6,621 bases of DNA from the NCBI GenBank assembly GCA_009785395.1, contig WQWK01000116.1:1-6621 (forward strand). Reading direction: 5' to 3'. Position numbers and translations under genes: made by a program. Positions 1 through 5,305 of this stretch are shown piece after piece. The first letter of the stretch is position 1, and each line of letters starts with the position of its first letter. The stretch comes from Conexibacteraceae bacterium. Its GTDB lineage: Bacteria > Actinomycetota > Thermoleophilia > Solirubrobacterales > Solirubrobacteraceae. The notes under the pieces were generated by a model, which was given only the letters and a program-made list of their open reading frames with translations, had not been told where the DNA came from and did not search any database.

Positions 1-571
1 CGGCGCGACCGACACGCACGAGCACGCCCCGGCCGCCTCCCCGATCCTCGTCTTCGACATCGGCGGCGGCTCGACCGAGCTCGTGATCGGCCATGGTGAC
101 ACGATCGACTTCCACGTCTCGACCCAGGCCGGCGTCGTGCGCCAGGCCGACCGCCACATCACGACCGACCCGCCGACCGCAGCCGAGCTGAGTGCGCTCG
201 CCCGCGACGTGCGCGCGATCCTCACCGCGGCGGTGCCGGCCGAGTACCGCACGCACCCGGGGCGGGCGATCGGGGTGGCCGGCACGCCGACGTCAGTGGC
301 GGCGATCGCCCAGAGCCTCGACCCCTACGACCCGCAGCGCGTCCACGGCTACCGACTGACGGCAGCCGAGCGCAACCGCATCTTCGAGTCGCTGGCGGCG
401 ATGCCGCTGGCGCGGCGCAAGCACGTGCCGGGCCTGCATCCCGACCGCGCGATCGCGATCCTGCCGGGCATCGTGATCCTGACCGAGATCATGCGCCTGT
501 TCGAGCTCGACGCGATCGAGGTGTCGGAGAACGACATCCTGCGCGGAGCCGCGCTCTACTACAGCCGCTGA
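1..571 (+). CDS. Ppx/GppA family phosphatase (exopolyphosphatase-like), C-terminal part
   Basis: The reading frame is open from the left edge (first full codon at base 2) to a TGA at 569-571, so the N-terminus and the start are missing. Near the left end is DIGGGSTELVIG, the glycine-rich phosphate-binding motif of the Ppx/GppA branch of the ASKHA (actin/Hsp70/sugar kinase) fold. A second glycine-containing stretch, IGVAGTPTSVAAIAQSL, follows about 75 residues later, and the family's usual end, SENDILRGAALYY, closes the protein. Family members remove terminal phosphate from inorganic polyphosphate or hydrolyse pppGpp to ppGpp; sequence alone does not separate these roles. About 190 residues are visible, which fits a one-domain actinobacterial member of roughly 300 residues. 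The stop codon lies inside an 18-bp tandem repeat that continues downstream. The next gene is convergent, so this is probably the last gene of its operon. Confidence 0.93.
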   Translation, partial: GATDTHEHAPAASPILVFDIGGGSTELVIGHGDTIDFHVSTQAGVVRQADRHITTDPPTAAELSALARDVRAILTAAVPAEYRTHPGRAIGVAGTPTSVAAIAQSLDPYDPQRVHGYRLTAAERNRIFESLAAMPLARRKHVPGLHPDRAIAILPGIVILTEIMRLFELDAIEVSENDILRGAALYYSR

Positions 572-614
572 GCACCGCTATATCGCTGAGCGCCGCTATA
601 TCGCTGAGCGCCGC
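567..614. repeat. 18-bp tandem repeat, about 2.7 copies, spanning the Ppx stop codon
   Basis: The unit GCTGAGCRCCGCTATATC occurs at 567-584 and 585-602, with a third partial copy (GCTGAGCGCCGC) at 603-614. The first two copies differ at one base. Because the unit is six codons long and begins inside the last Ppx codon, each copy presents a TGA in the Ppx frame (569, 587, 605). No function is evident; local slippage duplication of the gene end is the simplest reading. Confidence 0.85.
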
Positions 615-629
615 ATGGACTAGGCGCGC

Positions 630-642
630 CTCGGCGGCCGAG
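630..642. terminator. Possible bidirectional hairpin between convergent genes
   Basis: CTCGG-cgg-CCGAG forms a short, perfect GC-rich stem just past the stop of the minus-strand NHL-like gene and about 60 bp past the Ppx stop. There is no T-tract on either side, so a classical intrinsic terminator is not supported. The position between two converging genes is the main argument. Confidence 0.3.
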
Positions 643-644
643 CG

Positions 645-1751
645 TCAGTGGAGCATGCGCAGAGTGTTGAGGCCGTCGTCGACGTAGACGAGGTCGTCAT
701 TGTGCGTGATCACCAGCCCGAACAGCGAACCCGCCCCTGATCTCGCGTCGCCGGCGACGATCGCAACCTGCTTGCCGGCCGGGGTGGTCTCCACGATGTT
801 CCCGTTCCCGGCATTGGTCGTGACGATGTCACCGTTGGGAGCGATCGCGAGCCCGAGCGGCTGTTTCAGATGGCCGCCCGAGGCGAGCGTGATGCCGCGA
901 TCCGGCACCGCCCGCGTGCGGGTCATCGCGTGCGGAATCACGATGATCCCGTTGTCAAGCGTGTCGGCGACGTACAGGGTGCCGTCCGGTGCGAGCGCCA
1001 CGCCGGTCGGTCCGATGACCAACGCGGCCTTGTCATCACGCCATGGAATCGTGACGGCGATCATCTGCTGGCTCCTCACCCGCGGAGTGCCATGGGCCGT
1101 GGCGAGCCGGATGCGCACGACCGTCCCTGTGGGCACCGTCCACACACCGAGGTTGGCGCCACCGTTCAGGACGTTGGTCACGAACAGCGTCGTCGTCGCG
1201 CCCCGCGTGACCGTCGCCATGTCCCACGGCCCCTCGATGTCCGGCCCCGTGATCGTCTCAACCGGCCGGCCGACGCTGTTGAGGACGATCAGACAGCCAT
1301 ACCGGGCAGTGGCGGACCGGCCGTTGCTGGTCGGCAGACTGCCGACGACGACGTAGCCGTGCGGAAGGATCCCGAGCGCGGTCGTGAGACCCACCCCACC
1401 GGGACAGGCTCCCGGCAGCGAGCCCGCACTGATGCGCGCAAACACCGACAGCTTCCCCGCAGGCGATATCTGGACGATGGTCGACCCCGTCCCCTGATCA
1501 TTGGACTTCGCGTTGAAGTTGCTGACGAGAAAATCACCGGCGGTCAACGCTCCGGTCGTGCTCGGAACGATCGCGACTCCATACGGATTGACGTCCCCGT
1601 TCGGCGGCACCGTCGAGGCGATCGTCTTGATCGAATGCAGCGACGACAGATACGTGCTGGGCTGCGCGGCATCGCCGGTCGCGACCACGAACGCGAACGC
1701 CGCCACCATCGCGGCCAACAGCGCAGTGAGTACAGGCCCCACGCGACGCAC
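645..1751 (-). CDS. Secreted NHL-repeat/beta-propeller-like protein
   Basis: From GTG at 1751 the product is 368 residues. Residues 1-29 look like a Sec signal peptide: two arginines, a hydrophobic stretch (VLTALLAAMVAAFAFVVA), then small residues around TGDAAQ. The mature part has repeated NHL-like blades, seen as NPYGVAIVPS (about 55), GPTGVALAPDGTLYVADTLDNGIIVI (about 248-272), QPLGLAIAPNGDIVTTNAGNGNIVETTPAGK (about 297-327) and LFGLVITHNDDLVYVDDG (about 343-360). Such proteins usually form a beta-propeller outside the cytoplasm and bind ligands or carry lactonase-like activity; no catalytic residues could be assigned. The frame is open upstream to 2249, but that part runs under the DUF4395 gene and lacks family character. 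The start at 1751 keeps the signal peptide and lies 8 nt after a TAGACT hexamer, which suggests a leaderless mRNA. GTG at 1742 is an alternative start. The gene stands alone, so its substrate is unknown. Confidence 0.8.
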   Translation of the reverse strand: MRRVGPVLTALLAAMVAAFAFVVATGDAAQPSTYLSSLHSIKTIASTVPPNGDVNPYGVAIVPSTTGALTAGDFLVSNFNAKSNDQGTGSTIVQISPAGKLSVFARISAGSLPGACPGGVGLTTALGILPHGYVVVGSLPTSNGRSATARYGCLIVLNSVGRPVETITGPDIEGPWDMATVTRGATTTLFVTNVLNGGANLGVWTVPTGTVVRIRLATAHGTPRVRSQQMIAVTIPWRDDKAALVIGPTGVALAPDGTLYVADTLDNGIIVIPHAMTRTRAVPDRGITLASGGHLKQPLGLAIAPNGDIVTTNAGNGNIVETTPAGKQVAIVAGDARSGAGSLFGLVITHNDDLVYVDDGLNTLRMLH

Positions 1752-1759
1752 GCACCACG

Positions 1760-1765
1760 AGTCTA
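1760..1765 (-). promoter_or_regulatory. Putative -10 element of the NHL-like gene
   Basis: On the minus strand this reads TAGACT, four of six matches to TATAAT and identical to the proposed -10 of the HxlR-type gene. Its last base is 8 nt before the GTG at 1751, so transcription could begin at or next to the start codon. No Shine-Dalgarno sequence precedes the start, and no convincing -35 is seen. Confidence 0.4.
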
Positions 1766-1788
1766 ATCCCGCCACGGTGCCGGCGGGA

Positions 1789-1835
1789 CCCGCTGAAGCG
1801 CTGAAGCGGGGGCGGCGAGCAAGCGGGCCGCCGCC
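1789..1835 (-). terminator. Two GC-rich hairpins after the DUF4395 gene
   Basis: The 104-bp gap between the DUF4395 stop and the NHL-like start holds two inverted repeats. One is GGCGGCG (1811-1817) with CGCCGCC (1829-1835), loop 11 nt. The other is CCCGCT (1789-1794) with AGCGGG (1805-1810), whose loop contains the palindrome AGCGCT. Neither is followed by a T-tract on the minus strand. They could slow or end transcription from the DUF4395 gene, but GC-rich DNA forms such stems by chance. Confidence 0.35.
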
Positions 1836-1855
1836 ACCATCCACGAGGTGATCGA

Positions 1856-2356
1856 CTACCGCAAGGCGCGAGTGATTCCCAGCCGCCCGGAGATATCGGC
1901 GCACTCGGCGCAGACCTCCTCCGGGATCACGCCGAGCCGCATCAGGATCGCGAACCCCTTGCATCCGAGGCAGTAGCCGAAGATCGACTCGAGCCCCGCC
2001 GCCGAGATGAAGAGGACCAGGAAGATGTCCGCGACCGTGTGGTTGCCGAGGATCAGCCCGAACAGCAGCGCCAGCGAGGACATCGCGGCGCCGACCCCCT
2101 GGGCGAAGCGCTTGGGCGGGCCGGCCACGTAGACCTTCTCCCCCAGCCGCGGCGCGATCACGTGCATCGCCGTCCAGCCGAGCGGGCTCAGCTTCGGGCC
2201 CGCCAGCACGCGCGCCCAGAACCCGTACGTGATCGGGATCAGCAGCCAATACCAGCCCGTCACGAGCGTCACGATCACGCCGGCGAGCACGACCCCCGCG
2301 ACCGTGCGCGCGGCCTTTTCGTTGACCGGATTGGGAAACGAGAAGAACTCCTTCAC
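1856..2356 (-). CDS. DUF4395 family membrane protein with two CXXC motifs
   Basis: The 166-residue product begins at a GTG codon and carries the DUF4395 hallmarks: an N-terminal FPNPVNEKAAR segment and a C-terminal ESIFGYCLGCKGFAIL motif. There are hydrophobic segments at about 18-43 (TVAGVVLAGVIVTLVTGWYW and on) and about 88-127, the second likely forming two helices, so it is an integral membrane protein. Cysteines fall in two pairs, C129-LG-C132 just after the last membrane segment and C149-AE-C152 near the C-terminus. This spacing suits thiol-disulfide exchange or metal binding; the biochemical role of the family is not established to my knowledge. No Shine-Dalgarno sequence precedes the start. 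A TAAACT hexamer ends 7 nt before it, suggesting a leaderless mRNA, and an inverted repeat overlaps that promoter. The TPP gene upstream is separated by a strong hairpin, so this gene is probably transcribed on its own. Confidence 0.88.
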   Translation of the reverse strand: MKEFFSFPNPVNEKAARTVAGVVLAGVIVTLVTGWYWLLIPITYGFWARVLAGPKLSPLGWTAMHVIAPRLGEKVYVAGPPKRFAQGVGAAMSSLALLFGLILGNHTVADIFLVLFISAAGLESIFGYCLGCKGFAILMRLGVIPEEVCAECADISGRLGITRALR

Positions 2357-2363
2357 GCCATCA

Positions 2364-2388
2364 AGTTTATTTCAACCAAACCGGTTGA
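2364..2388 (-). promoter_or_regulatory. Putative promoter and operator of the DUF4395 gene
   Basis: The -10 candidate, TAAACT on the minus strand (2364-2369), ends 7 nt before the GTG start at 2356. Just upstream is the inverted repeat TCAACC-AAACC-GGTTGA (2372-2388), whose centre also contains the perfect palindrome AACCGGTT (2379-2386). The surrounding 30 bp are clearly AT-richer than the genes. A dimeric repressor bound here would cover the region between -10 and -35. CAACC/GGTTG half-sites resemble those of some ArsR-type repressors, but that comparison is from memory and the cognate regulator is not in the window. Confidence 0.45.
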
Positions 2389-2401
2389 GTTACCGCTGCA
2401 C

Positions 2402-2433
2402 CGTGGGGGCGGGTGCGCAGTGCCGCCCCCACG
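2402..2433 (-). terminator. Strong hairpin after the TPP-enzyme gene
   Basis: A perfect 11-bp stem, CGTGGGGGCGG (2402-2412) and CCGCCCCCACG (2423-2433), with a 10-nt loop begins 10 bp beyond the TPP gene stop codon. On the minus strand it is not followed by a T-tract, so it would be an L-shaped (U-less) terminator or an RNA-stabilising 3' hairpin, both common in high-GC actinobacteria. It separates the TPP gene from the DUF4395 gene. Confidence 0.6.
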
Positions 2434-2442
2434 CCACACCGT

Positions 2443-4101
2443 TCACGCCAGGTTCGACCGCCGCGGATAGGCGACGGCGGGATCGGTCAGCACGTTGATC
2501 AGCGCCGGCTTGCCCGAGGCAAGCGCACGCTTGAACGCGCCTTGCAGCTCACCCGGCGCGCGTACCAGCTCGCCGTGCCCGCCGAGCGTCCGCACCAGCT
2601 CGTCGTAGCGCAGCTCCGGCTGCAGCTCGGCCGCAACCGAGTAGCCGTAGAGCGCCTCCATCGGATGCTTCTCGAGCGCCCAGATCCCGTTGTTGCCCAT
2701 CACGCCGATCACCGGCACGCCGTGGCGCACGAGCGTGTCCCACTCCATCGCCGAGAAGCCGTAGGCCCCATCGCCCTGCAGCAGCACGACCTGACGCTCG
2801 GGGTGCGCGAGCTTTGCGGCGAGCGCGTATCCGGGGCCGGAGCCGAGGCAGCCGAACGGCCCTGGATCGAGCCAGCAGCCCGGCTCGAACGAGTCGACCA
2901 CACGCCCCGCGAACGAGACGAAGTCGCCGCCGTCACCGATCACGATCGCGTCACGGTCGAGCAGCGGCGTCAGCTCGGCGTAGACCCGCATCGGATGCAG
3001 CGGTGCACGCATGTCCTCGGACGCGGCCGTCTCCCCCGCCCGCGCCTCGGACTCGGCCGTCCGCAGCGACTCGATCCACGCAGCGCGCGCGCCGCCAACC
3101 TCGCTGGACACATCCCCGCCCGCAGACGCCAAAGCTTCGAGCGTCGCCGGCAGCGCCCCGTAGAGCTCGGCCGCGAGCGCACGCGGCTGCTCCCGTTCCG
3201 GCTCGGCCACGTCGACCGCGATCACGGCCGTCTCCGCTCCGAACACGCCGCCGAACCCGAGCCTGAAATCCATTGGCACACCGACCACAAGCGCCACGTC
3301 CGCCTGCTTCAGCCCCACCGCTCGCGCGCGCGAGTAGTAGAGCTCGTGGTCTGCCGGGAAGCACCCGCGCCCGAGCCCGTTGACGAACACGGGGATCCGC
3401 AGGGCCTCCGCCAGTGCCCGCAGCTCGGCCTCGCCGCGACCCCAGTAGAGCCCGGTGCCGGCCATGATCACGGGCCGCTCGGCCTCCTGCAGCAGGACGG
3501 CAGCGCGCTCGAGCTCGCTCGTTTCCACATCCCGCGCCCGCCAGTCGGCCAGCGCGCCGGCCGGCGCCTCCTCGCCACTGCTCGGCGCGAGCGAGAACAC
3601 GTGGTCGAGCGGGAAGTCGAGGAACACCGGCCCCGAGTGCGGCGTCAGCGCCACGCCGATGGCCTCGTCGACCAGCTCGGCGATCTCTCCCGGCGAATCC
3701 GCGGTCGCGGCCATCTTCACCAGCGGTCGCACGAACGGCACGTGGTCGATCTCCTGCAGCGACCCCTGGCCCCAGCGCCACGTGGGCGCGCGCCCGCCGA
3801 GCACCAGCATCGGCGAGCCGTTCTGCTGCGCGGAGCCGAGCGCACTCATCCCGTTGGTCACCCCGGGGCCGGCCGTGAGCGCACACACCCCGAGCTCACG
3901 TGTGACCTTCGCCCAGCCCTCCGCCGCGAACGCGGCGGTCTGCTCGTGGCGCACGTCGACGATGTCAATGCCCTCGGCGCGGCAGCCGTCATAGATCGAG
4001 AAGAGATGCCCGCCGGAGAGCGTGAACAGCTTGCTGACCCCGTGCGCGCGCAGACGCTGTGCGATCAGGCGCCCGCCGTGGAACTCTTCCGTCGCCTCCA
4101 T
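2443..4101 (-). CDS. Thiamine-diphosphate-dependent enzyme (acetolactate synthase/oxalyl-CoA decarboxylase superfamily)
   Basis: The 552-residue product has the three-domain layout of TPP C-C lyases and decarboxylases. The N-terminal PYR domain (about 8-170) contains [18 protein letters not shown] with the catalytic Glu53, then [28 protein letters not shown] and [17 protein letters not shown]. The central domain (about 195-330) includes [25 protein letters not shown]. The C-terminal PP domain (about 375-540) has the metal/TPP motif GDG (443-445), 24 residues, then NN (470-471). Length and motifs fit the acetolactate synthase, oxalyl-CoA decarboxylase, 2-hydroxyacyl-CoA lyase and glyoxylate carboligase group; the QE-D segment after the first domain leans towards the CoA-type members, but the substrate cannot be read here. 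No regulatory (small) subunit gene is adjacent, which argues against the branched-chain biosynthetic enzyme. ATG at 4101 is chosen because family homology begins just after it; the frame is open to 4218 but that part is promoter-like. No Shine-Dalgarno sequence is seen. Confidence 0.9.
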   Translation of the reverse strand: MEATEEFHGGRLIAQRLRAHGVSKLFTLSGGHLFSIYDGCRAEGIDIVDVRHEQTAAFAAEGWAKVTRELGVCALTAGPGVTNGMSALGSAQQNGSPMLVLGGRAPTWRWGQGSLQEIDHVPFVRPLVKMAATADSPGEIAELVDEAIGVALTPHSGPVFLDFPLDHVFSLAPSSGEEAPAGALADWRARDVETSELERAAVLLQEAERPVIMAGTGLYWGRGEAELRALAEALRIPVFVNGLGRGCFPADHELYYSRARAVGLKQADVALVVGVPMDFRLGFGGVFGAETAVIAVDVAEPEREQPRALAAELYGALPATLEALASAGGDVSSEVGGARAAWIESLRTAESEARAGETAASEDMRAPLHPMRVYAELTPLLDRDAIVIGDGGDFVSFAGRVVDSFEPGCWLDPGPFGCLGSGPGYALAAKLAHPERQVVLLQGDGAYGFSAMEWDTLVRHGVPVIGVMGNNGIWALEKHPMEALYGYSVAAELQPELRYDELVRTLGGHGELVRAPGELQGAFKRALASGKPALINVLTDPAVAYPRRSNLA

Positions 4102-4111
4102 TGAAGCGCTC

Positions 4112-4117
4112 AACCTA
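4112..4117 (-). promoter_or_regulatory. Putative -10 element of the TPP-enzyme gene
   Basis: On the minus strand this reads TAGGTT, ending 10 nt before the ATG at 4101. It would give a 5' leader of only a few bases, consistent with the missing Shine-Dalgarno sequence. No good -35 match exists; the place where it should lie is taken by the palindrome at 4124-4141. Confidence 0.4.
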
Positions 4118-4123
4118 CCCGAA

Positions 4124-4141
4124 ACCCCCCGCATGGGGGGT
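4124..4141. promoter_or_regulatory. Palindrome ACCCCCC-gcat-GGGGGGT in the divergent promoter region
   Basis: A perfect inverted repeat with 7-bp arms and a 4-bp centre lies 7 bp upstream of the proposed -10 of the TPP gene, occupying the -20 to -38 zone. It is the most symmetrical element in the 140-bp region between the TPP gene and the divergent small gene, so it is an operator candidate for the TPP gene and less likely for the small gene, whose promoter begins about 18 bp away. A DNA hairpin of no regulatory value is the alternative. Confidence 0.4.
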
Positions 4142-4158
4142 GCGAGCCGCGCCACGCG

Positions 4159-4187
4159 CGGACAACCCCGCTGCGCAGGCGTAGCTT
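4159..4187 (+). promoter_or_regulatory. Putative sigma-70-type promoter of the small acidic gene
   Basis: CGGACA (4159-4164, four matches to TTGACA) and TAGCTT (4182-4187, three matches to TATAAT) are separated by exactly 17 bp. Transcription would start near 4194, giving a leader of about 48 nt with a hairpin at its 5' end and a strong ribosome binding site. Confidence 0.4.
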
Positions 4188-4195
4188 CTGTGACG

Positions 4196-4213
4196 CCGCG
4201 CGCAGATGCGCGG
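4196..4213 (+). other. 5' leader hairpin of the small acidic gene
   Basis: CCGCGC (4196-4201) and GCGCGG (4208-4213) form a perfect 6-bp stem with loop gcagat, immediately after the predicted transcription start and 10 bp before the ribosome binding site. It may protect the 5' end of the mRNA. No longer riboswitch-like structure is seen. Confidence 0.35.
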
Positions 4214-4223
4214 AGCACGCCAC

Positions 4224-4230
4224 GAAGGAG
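4224..4230 (+). promoter_or_regulatory. Ribosome binding site fixing the start of the small acidic gene
   Basis: GAAGGAG, among the best Shine-Dalgarno matches in the window, lies 11 bp before the ATG at 4242 and decides against the in-frame ATG at 4206, which lies upstream of it and inside the leader hairpin. Confidence 0.75.
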
Positions 4231-4241
4231 AGCACCCCCCC

Positions 4242-4451
4242 ATGCACACCCAGAACCTCACCGAGCCGATCCCGTGGATCGACAACCCGGCTCTGTATGA
4301 ACAGTTCACGGCGCTCACCTCGAACCTCGATGAGTACGACCATCTGCCCGAACTGACGCTGGGCACGCTCGACCCGACGCGGCCGCTCGAGGGCCAGATT
4401 CAGCAGGACACGATCGACGAGTCGATCCTCGCCTGGCTCACCCTGCCGTAG
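4242..4451 (+). CDS. Small acidic protein of unknown function (69 aa)
   Basis: I do not recognise this protein. It is 69 residues long with 12 Asp/Glu, one Arg, no Lys, no Cys and seven Pro, so its isoelectric point must be very low. There is no signal peptide or membrane segment. The N-terminal half carries aromatic residues (W12, Y19, F22, Y32), and the end is a hydrophobic tail, SILAWLTLP. Support for a real gene is the promoter-like pair at 4159-4187, the GAAGGAG ribosome binding site and normal G/C-ending codon use. It diverges from the TPP-enzyme gene and its last 14 bp overlap the end of the DsbA-like gene on the other strand. It could be a small binding partner or inhibitor, or a modified-peptide precursor, but no modifying enzyme is adjacent and it has no obvious leader/core border, so no function is assigned. 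Confidence 0.75.
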   Translation: MHTQNLTEPIPWIDNPALYEQFTALTSNLDEYDHLPELTLGTLDPTRPLEGQIQQDTIDESILAWLTLP

Positions 4452-5064
4452 GCGGCGTGCCGAGGCGCGCCCGGCGGGCGCTGAACGAGGCCGCGGCGAT
4501 CACGGCGTCCGGACCGTCAAACCAGTTCACGCCGATGCTGATCGCCGGCGGCGAGCTGACCCCGCGCGAACGCAGCCCGCGGCTGGTGGCGTCGAGCCGC
4601 AGGTCGTAGTGCGGATCGCCCGCGGCCGTGACGGCCTCAGCCGGATCGAGCCCCGCACCGGCGGCGGCCTCCTCGATCACGCTGTCACGCGCGATGTCGA
4701 AGCCGCCGCAGAATGCCAGCCGCGCAACCGCCAGCGCGAACGCCGCGCCGGCGCCTGAATCGACCGCGAAGGCCGCTGCGCGTGATGCCTTGCGGCTGTT
4801 CAGCGGGAACGGGTGCGGCTCGACCAGCGGCAGCCCGAGGGTCCTTGCGTGGCGCTCGGCGAGCAGCATGCGCTCCCGCGCGCGGCGGTCGCGGTCGGCG
4901 ACGGTGACCGGCCCGTCGGGCTCGGACAGCGGGCCGAGCGCGGGCTCCCACTCGATCGGGCCGAGCGCGCGCTCAATCCGCTCGGCCGCGAGATACGAGA
5001 TCGGGTCATCGAGCGCGAAGAAAAAACGCGCTGGAGCGGACGCCGGCCGGGACCGGTCCGCCAT
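4438..5064 (-). CDS. DsbA-like/2-hydroxychromene-2-carboxylate isomerase-like thioredoxin-fold protein
   Basis: The 208-residue product matches the layout of the DsbA/HCCA-isomerase (kappa GST) family. It has a first strand and helix, RFFFALDDPISYLAAERIERALG (13-35), an inserted helical domain with PFPLNSRKASRAAAFA (85-100) and FDIARDSVIEEAAAGAGLDP (122-141), and a closing RGVSSPPAISIG-NWFDGPDAV (167-188) that holds the expected cis-proline. Family members act as thiol oxidoreductases or glutathione-dependent isomerases in the cytoplasm. Here the active-site position, normally CPxC or a serine before proline, reads DDPIS, so neither residue is in place; the only cysteine is C119. Redox activity is therefore unlikely. 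ATG at 5064 is used as the start. GTG at 5094, in frame and 6 nt after a GATAAT hexamer, is a serious leaderless alternative adding ten residues. The HxlR-type gene is divergent and may control it. Confidence 0.8.
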   Translation of the reverse strand: MADRSRPASAPARFFFALDDPISYLAAERIERALGPIEWEPALGPLSEPDGPVTVADRDRRARERMLLAERHARTLGLPLVEPHPFPLNSRKASRAAAFAVDSGAGAAFALAVARLAFCGGFDIARDSVIEEAAAGAGLDPAEAVTAAGDPHYDLRLDATSRGLRSRGVSSPPAISIGVNWFDGPDAVIAAASFSARRARLGTPPTAG

Positions 5065-5100
5065 CCGTTCGGACAGGTGGATGAGTTCCCCCACACCTCG

Positions 5101-5129
5101 ATTATCGGAGGCCGCTGAGCAAAAACCGG
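5101..5129 (-). promoter_or_regulatory. Putative promoter of the DsbA-like gene
   Basis: On the minus strand GATAAT (5101-5106), five of six matches to TATAAT, ends 6 nt before the in-frame GTG at 5094 and 36 nt before the ATG at 5064. CCGGTT (5124-5129) lies 17 bp upstream, a poor match to a standard -35 but the same hexamer at the same spacing as in front of the tRNA gene. Confidence 0.45.
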
Positions 5130-5142
5130 GGTTGTGTGAGCA

Positions 5143-5201
5143 TGCACACAGATACCTAATCGGATCGCCATGGGAATACATGCCTGCACCACATGTGTGC
5201 A
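5143..5201. repeat. Inverted repeat pair TGCACACA / TGTGTGCA in the divergent promoter region
   Basis: TGCACACA (5143-5150) and TGTGTGCA (5194-5201) are perfect inverse copies 43 bp apart. Each sits in a local dyad: GTGTG-agcatg-CACAC (5134-5149) and CACATGTG (5190-5197). They lie between the divergent DsbA-like and HxlR-type genes, the usual place for the regulator's binding sites. The rest of this 241-bp gap is AT-richer than the genes and has no coding frame I can support. Confidence 0.45.
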
Positions 5202-5242
5202 CCACGAAGGACCACTAGGCGGTGCGCTTTCACAATTTCTTC

Positions 5243-5274
5243 TGGAAATCGTGCGAATACGGGCGTAGACTACG
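5243..5274 (+). promoter_or_regulatory. Putative promoter of the HxlR-type gene with embedded palindrome
   Basis: TGGAAA (5243-5248) and TAGACT (5266-5271) are 17 bp apart and match TTGACA and TATAAT at four positions each; transcription would start near 5278, leaving a 28-nt leader. The -10 lies inside the perfect palindrome CGTAG-a-CTACG (5264-5274), and two copies of CGAATAC (5254-5260, 5273-5279) flank it with a 19-bp repeat distance. The arrangement suits autoregulation. Confidence 0.45.
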
Positions 5275-5293
5275 AATACCTGTTTCGACCGGA

Positions 5294-5299
5294 CGGAGG
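5294..5299 (+). promoter_or_regulatory. Ribosome binding site of the HxlR-type gene
   Basis: CGGAGG lies 6 bp before ATG 5306. It decides for this start over the in-frame ATG at 5222, which would add 28 residues read from the promoter and operator region. Confidence 0.75.
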
Positions 5300-5305
5300 C
5301 TGAGG

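Noticed and set aside
700..1766. Plus-strand open frames at 700-1356 and 870-1766 opposite the NHL-like gene
   Set aside because: Low-complexity basic translations with no ribosome binding site or recognised motif; shadows of the minus-strand gene.
1752..2249. Upstream extension of the NHL-like frame to 2249
   Set aside because: It overlaps the DUF4395 gene in another frame on the same strand and is Arg/Gly/Pro-rich without domain character. The signal peptide starts near 1751.
2355..2361. Two-codon upstream frame ATG-GCG-TGA overlapping the DUF4395 GTG start
   Set aside because: It is tiny, has no ribosome binding site, and most likely arises by chance; if the mRNA is leaderless it is not even transcribed.
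2413..4104. A very long open frame on the plus strand opposite the TPP-enzyme gene
   Set aside because: The translation is dominated by Arg, His, Pro and Gly/Ala with no family motif, typical of a frame opposite a GC-rich gene. The minus-strand frame has intact TPP motifs.
4242..4451. Small acidic protein as a RiPP precursor
   Set aside because: No modifying enzyme, protease or transporter is adjacent. There are no Cys/Ser/Thr-rich or repeated core sequences and no recognisable leader border.
5222..5305. N-terminal extension of the HxlR-type protein from ATG 5222
   Set aside because: It would read through the promoter and palindrome, has no ribosome binding site, and HxlR homology begins after 5306, where CGGAGG is well placed.
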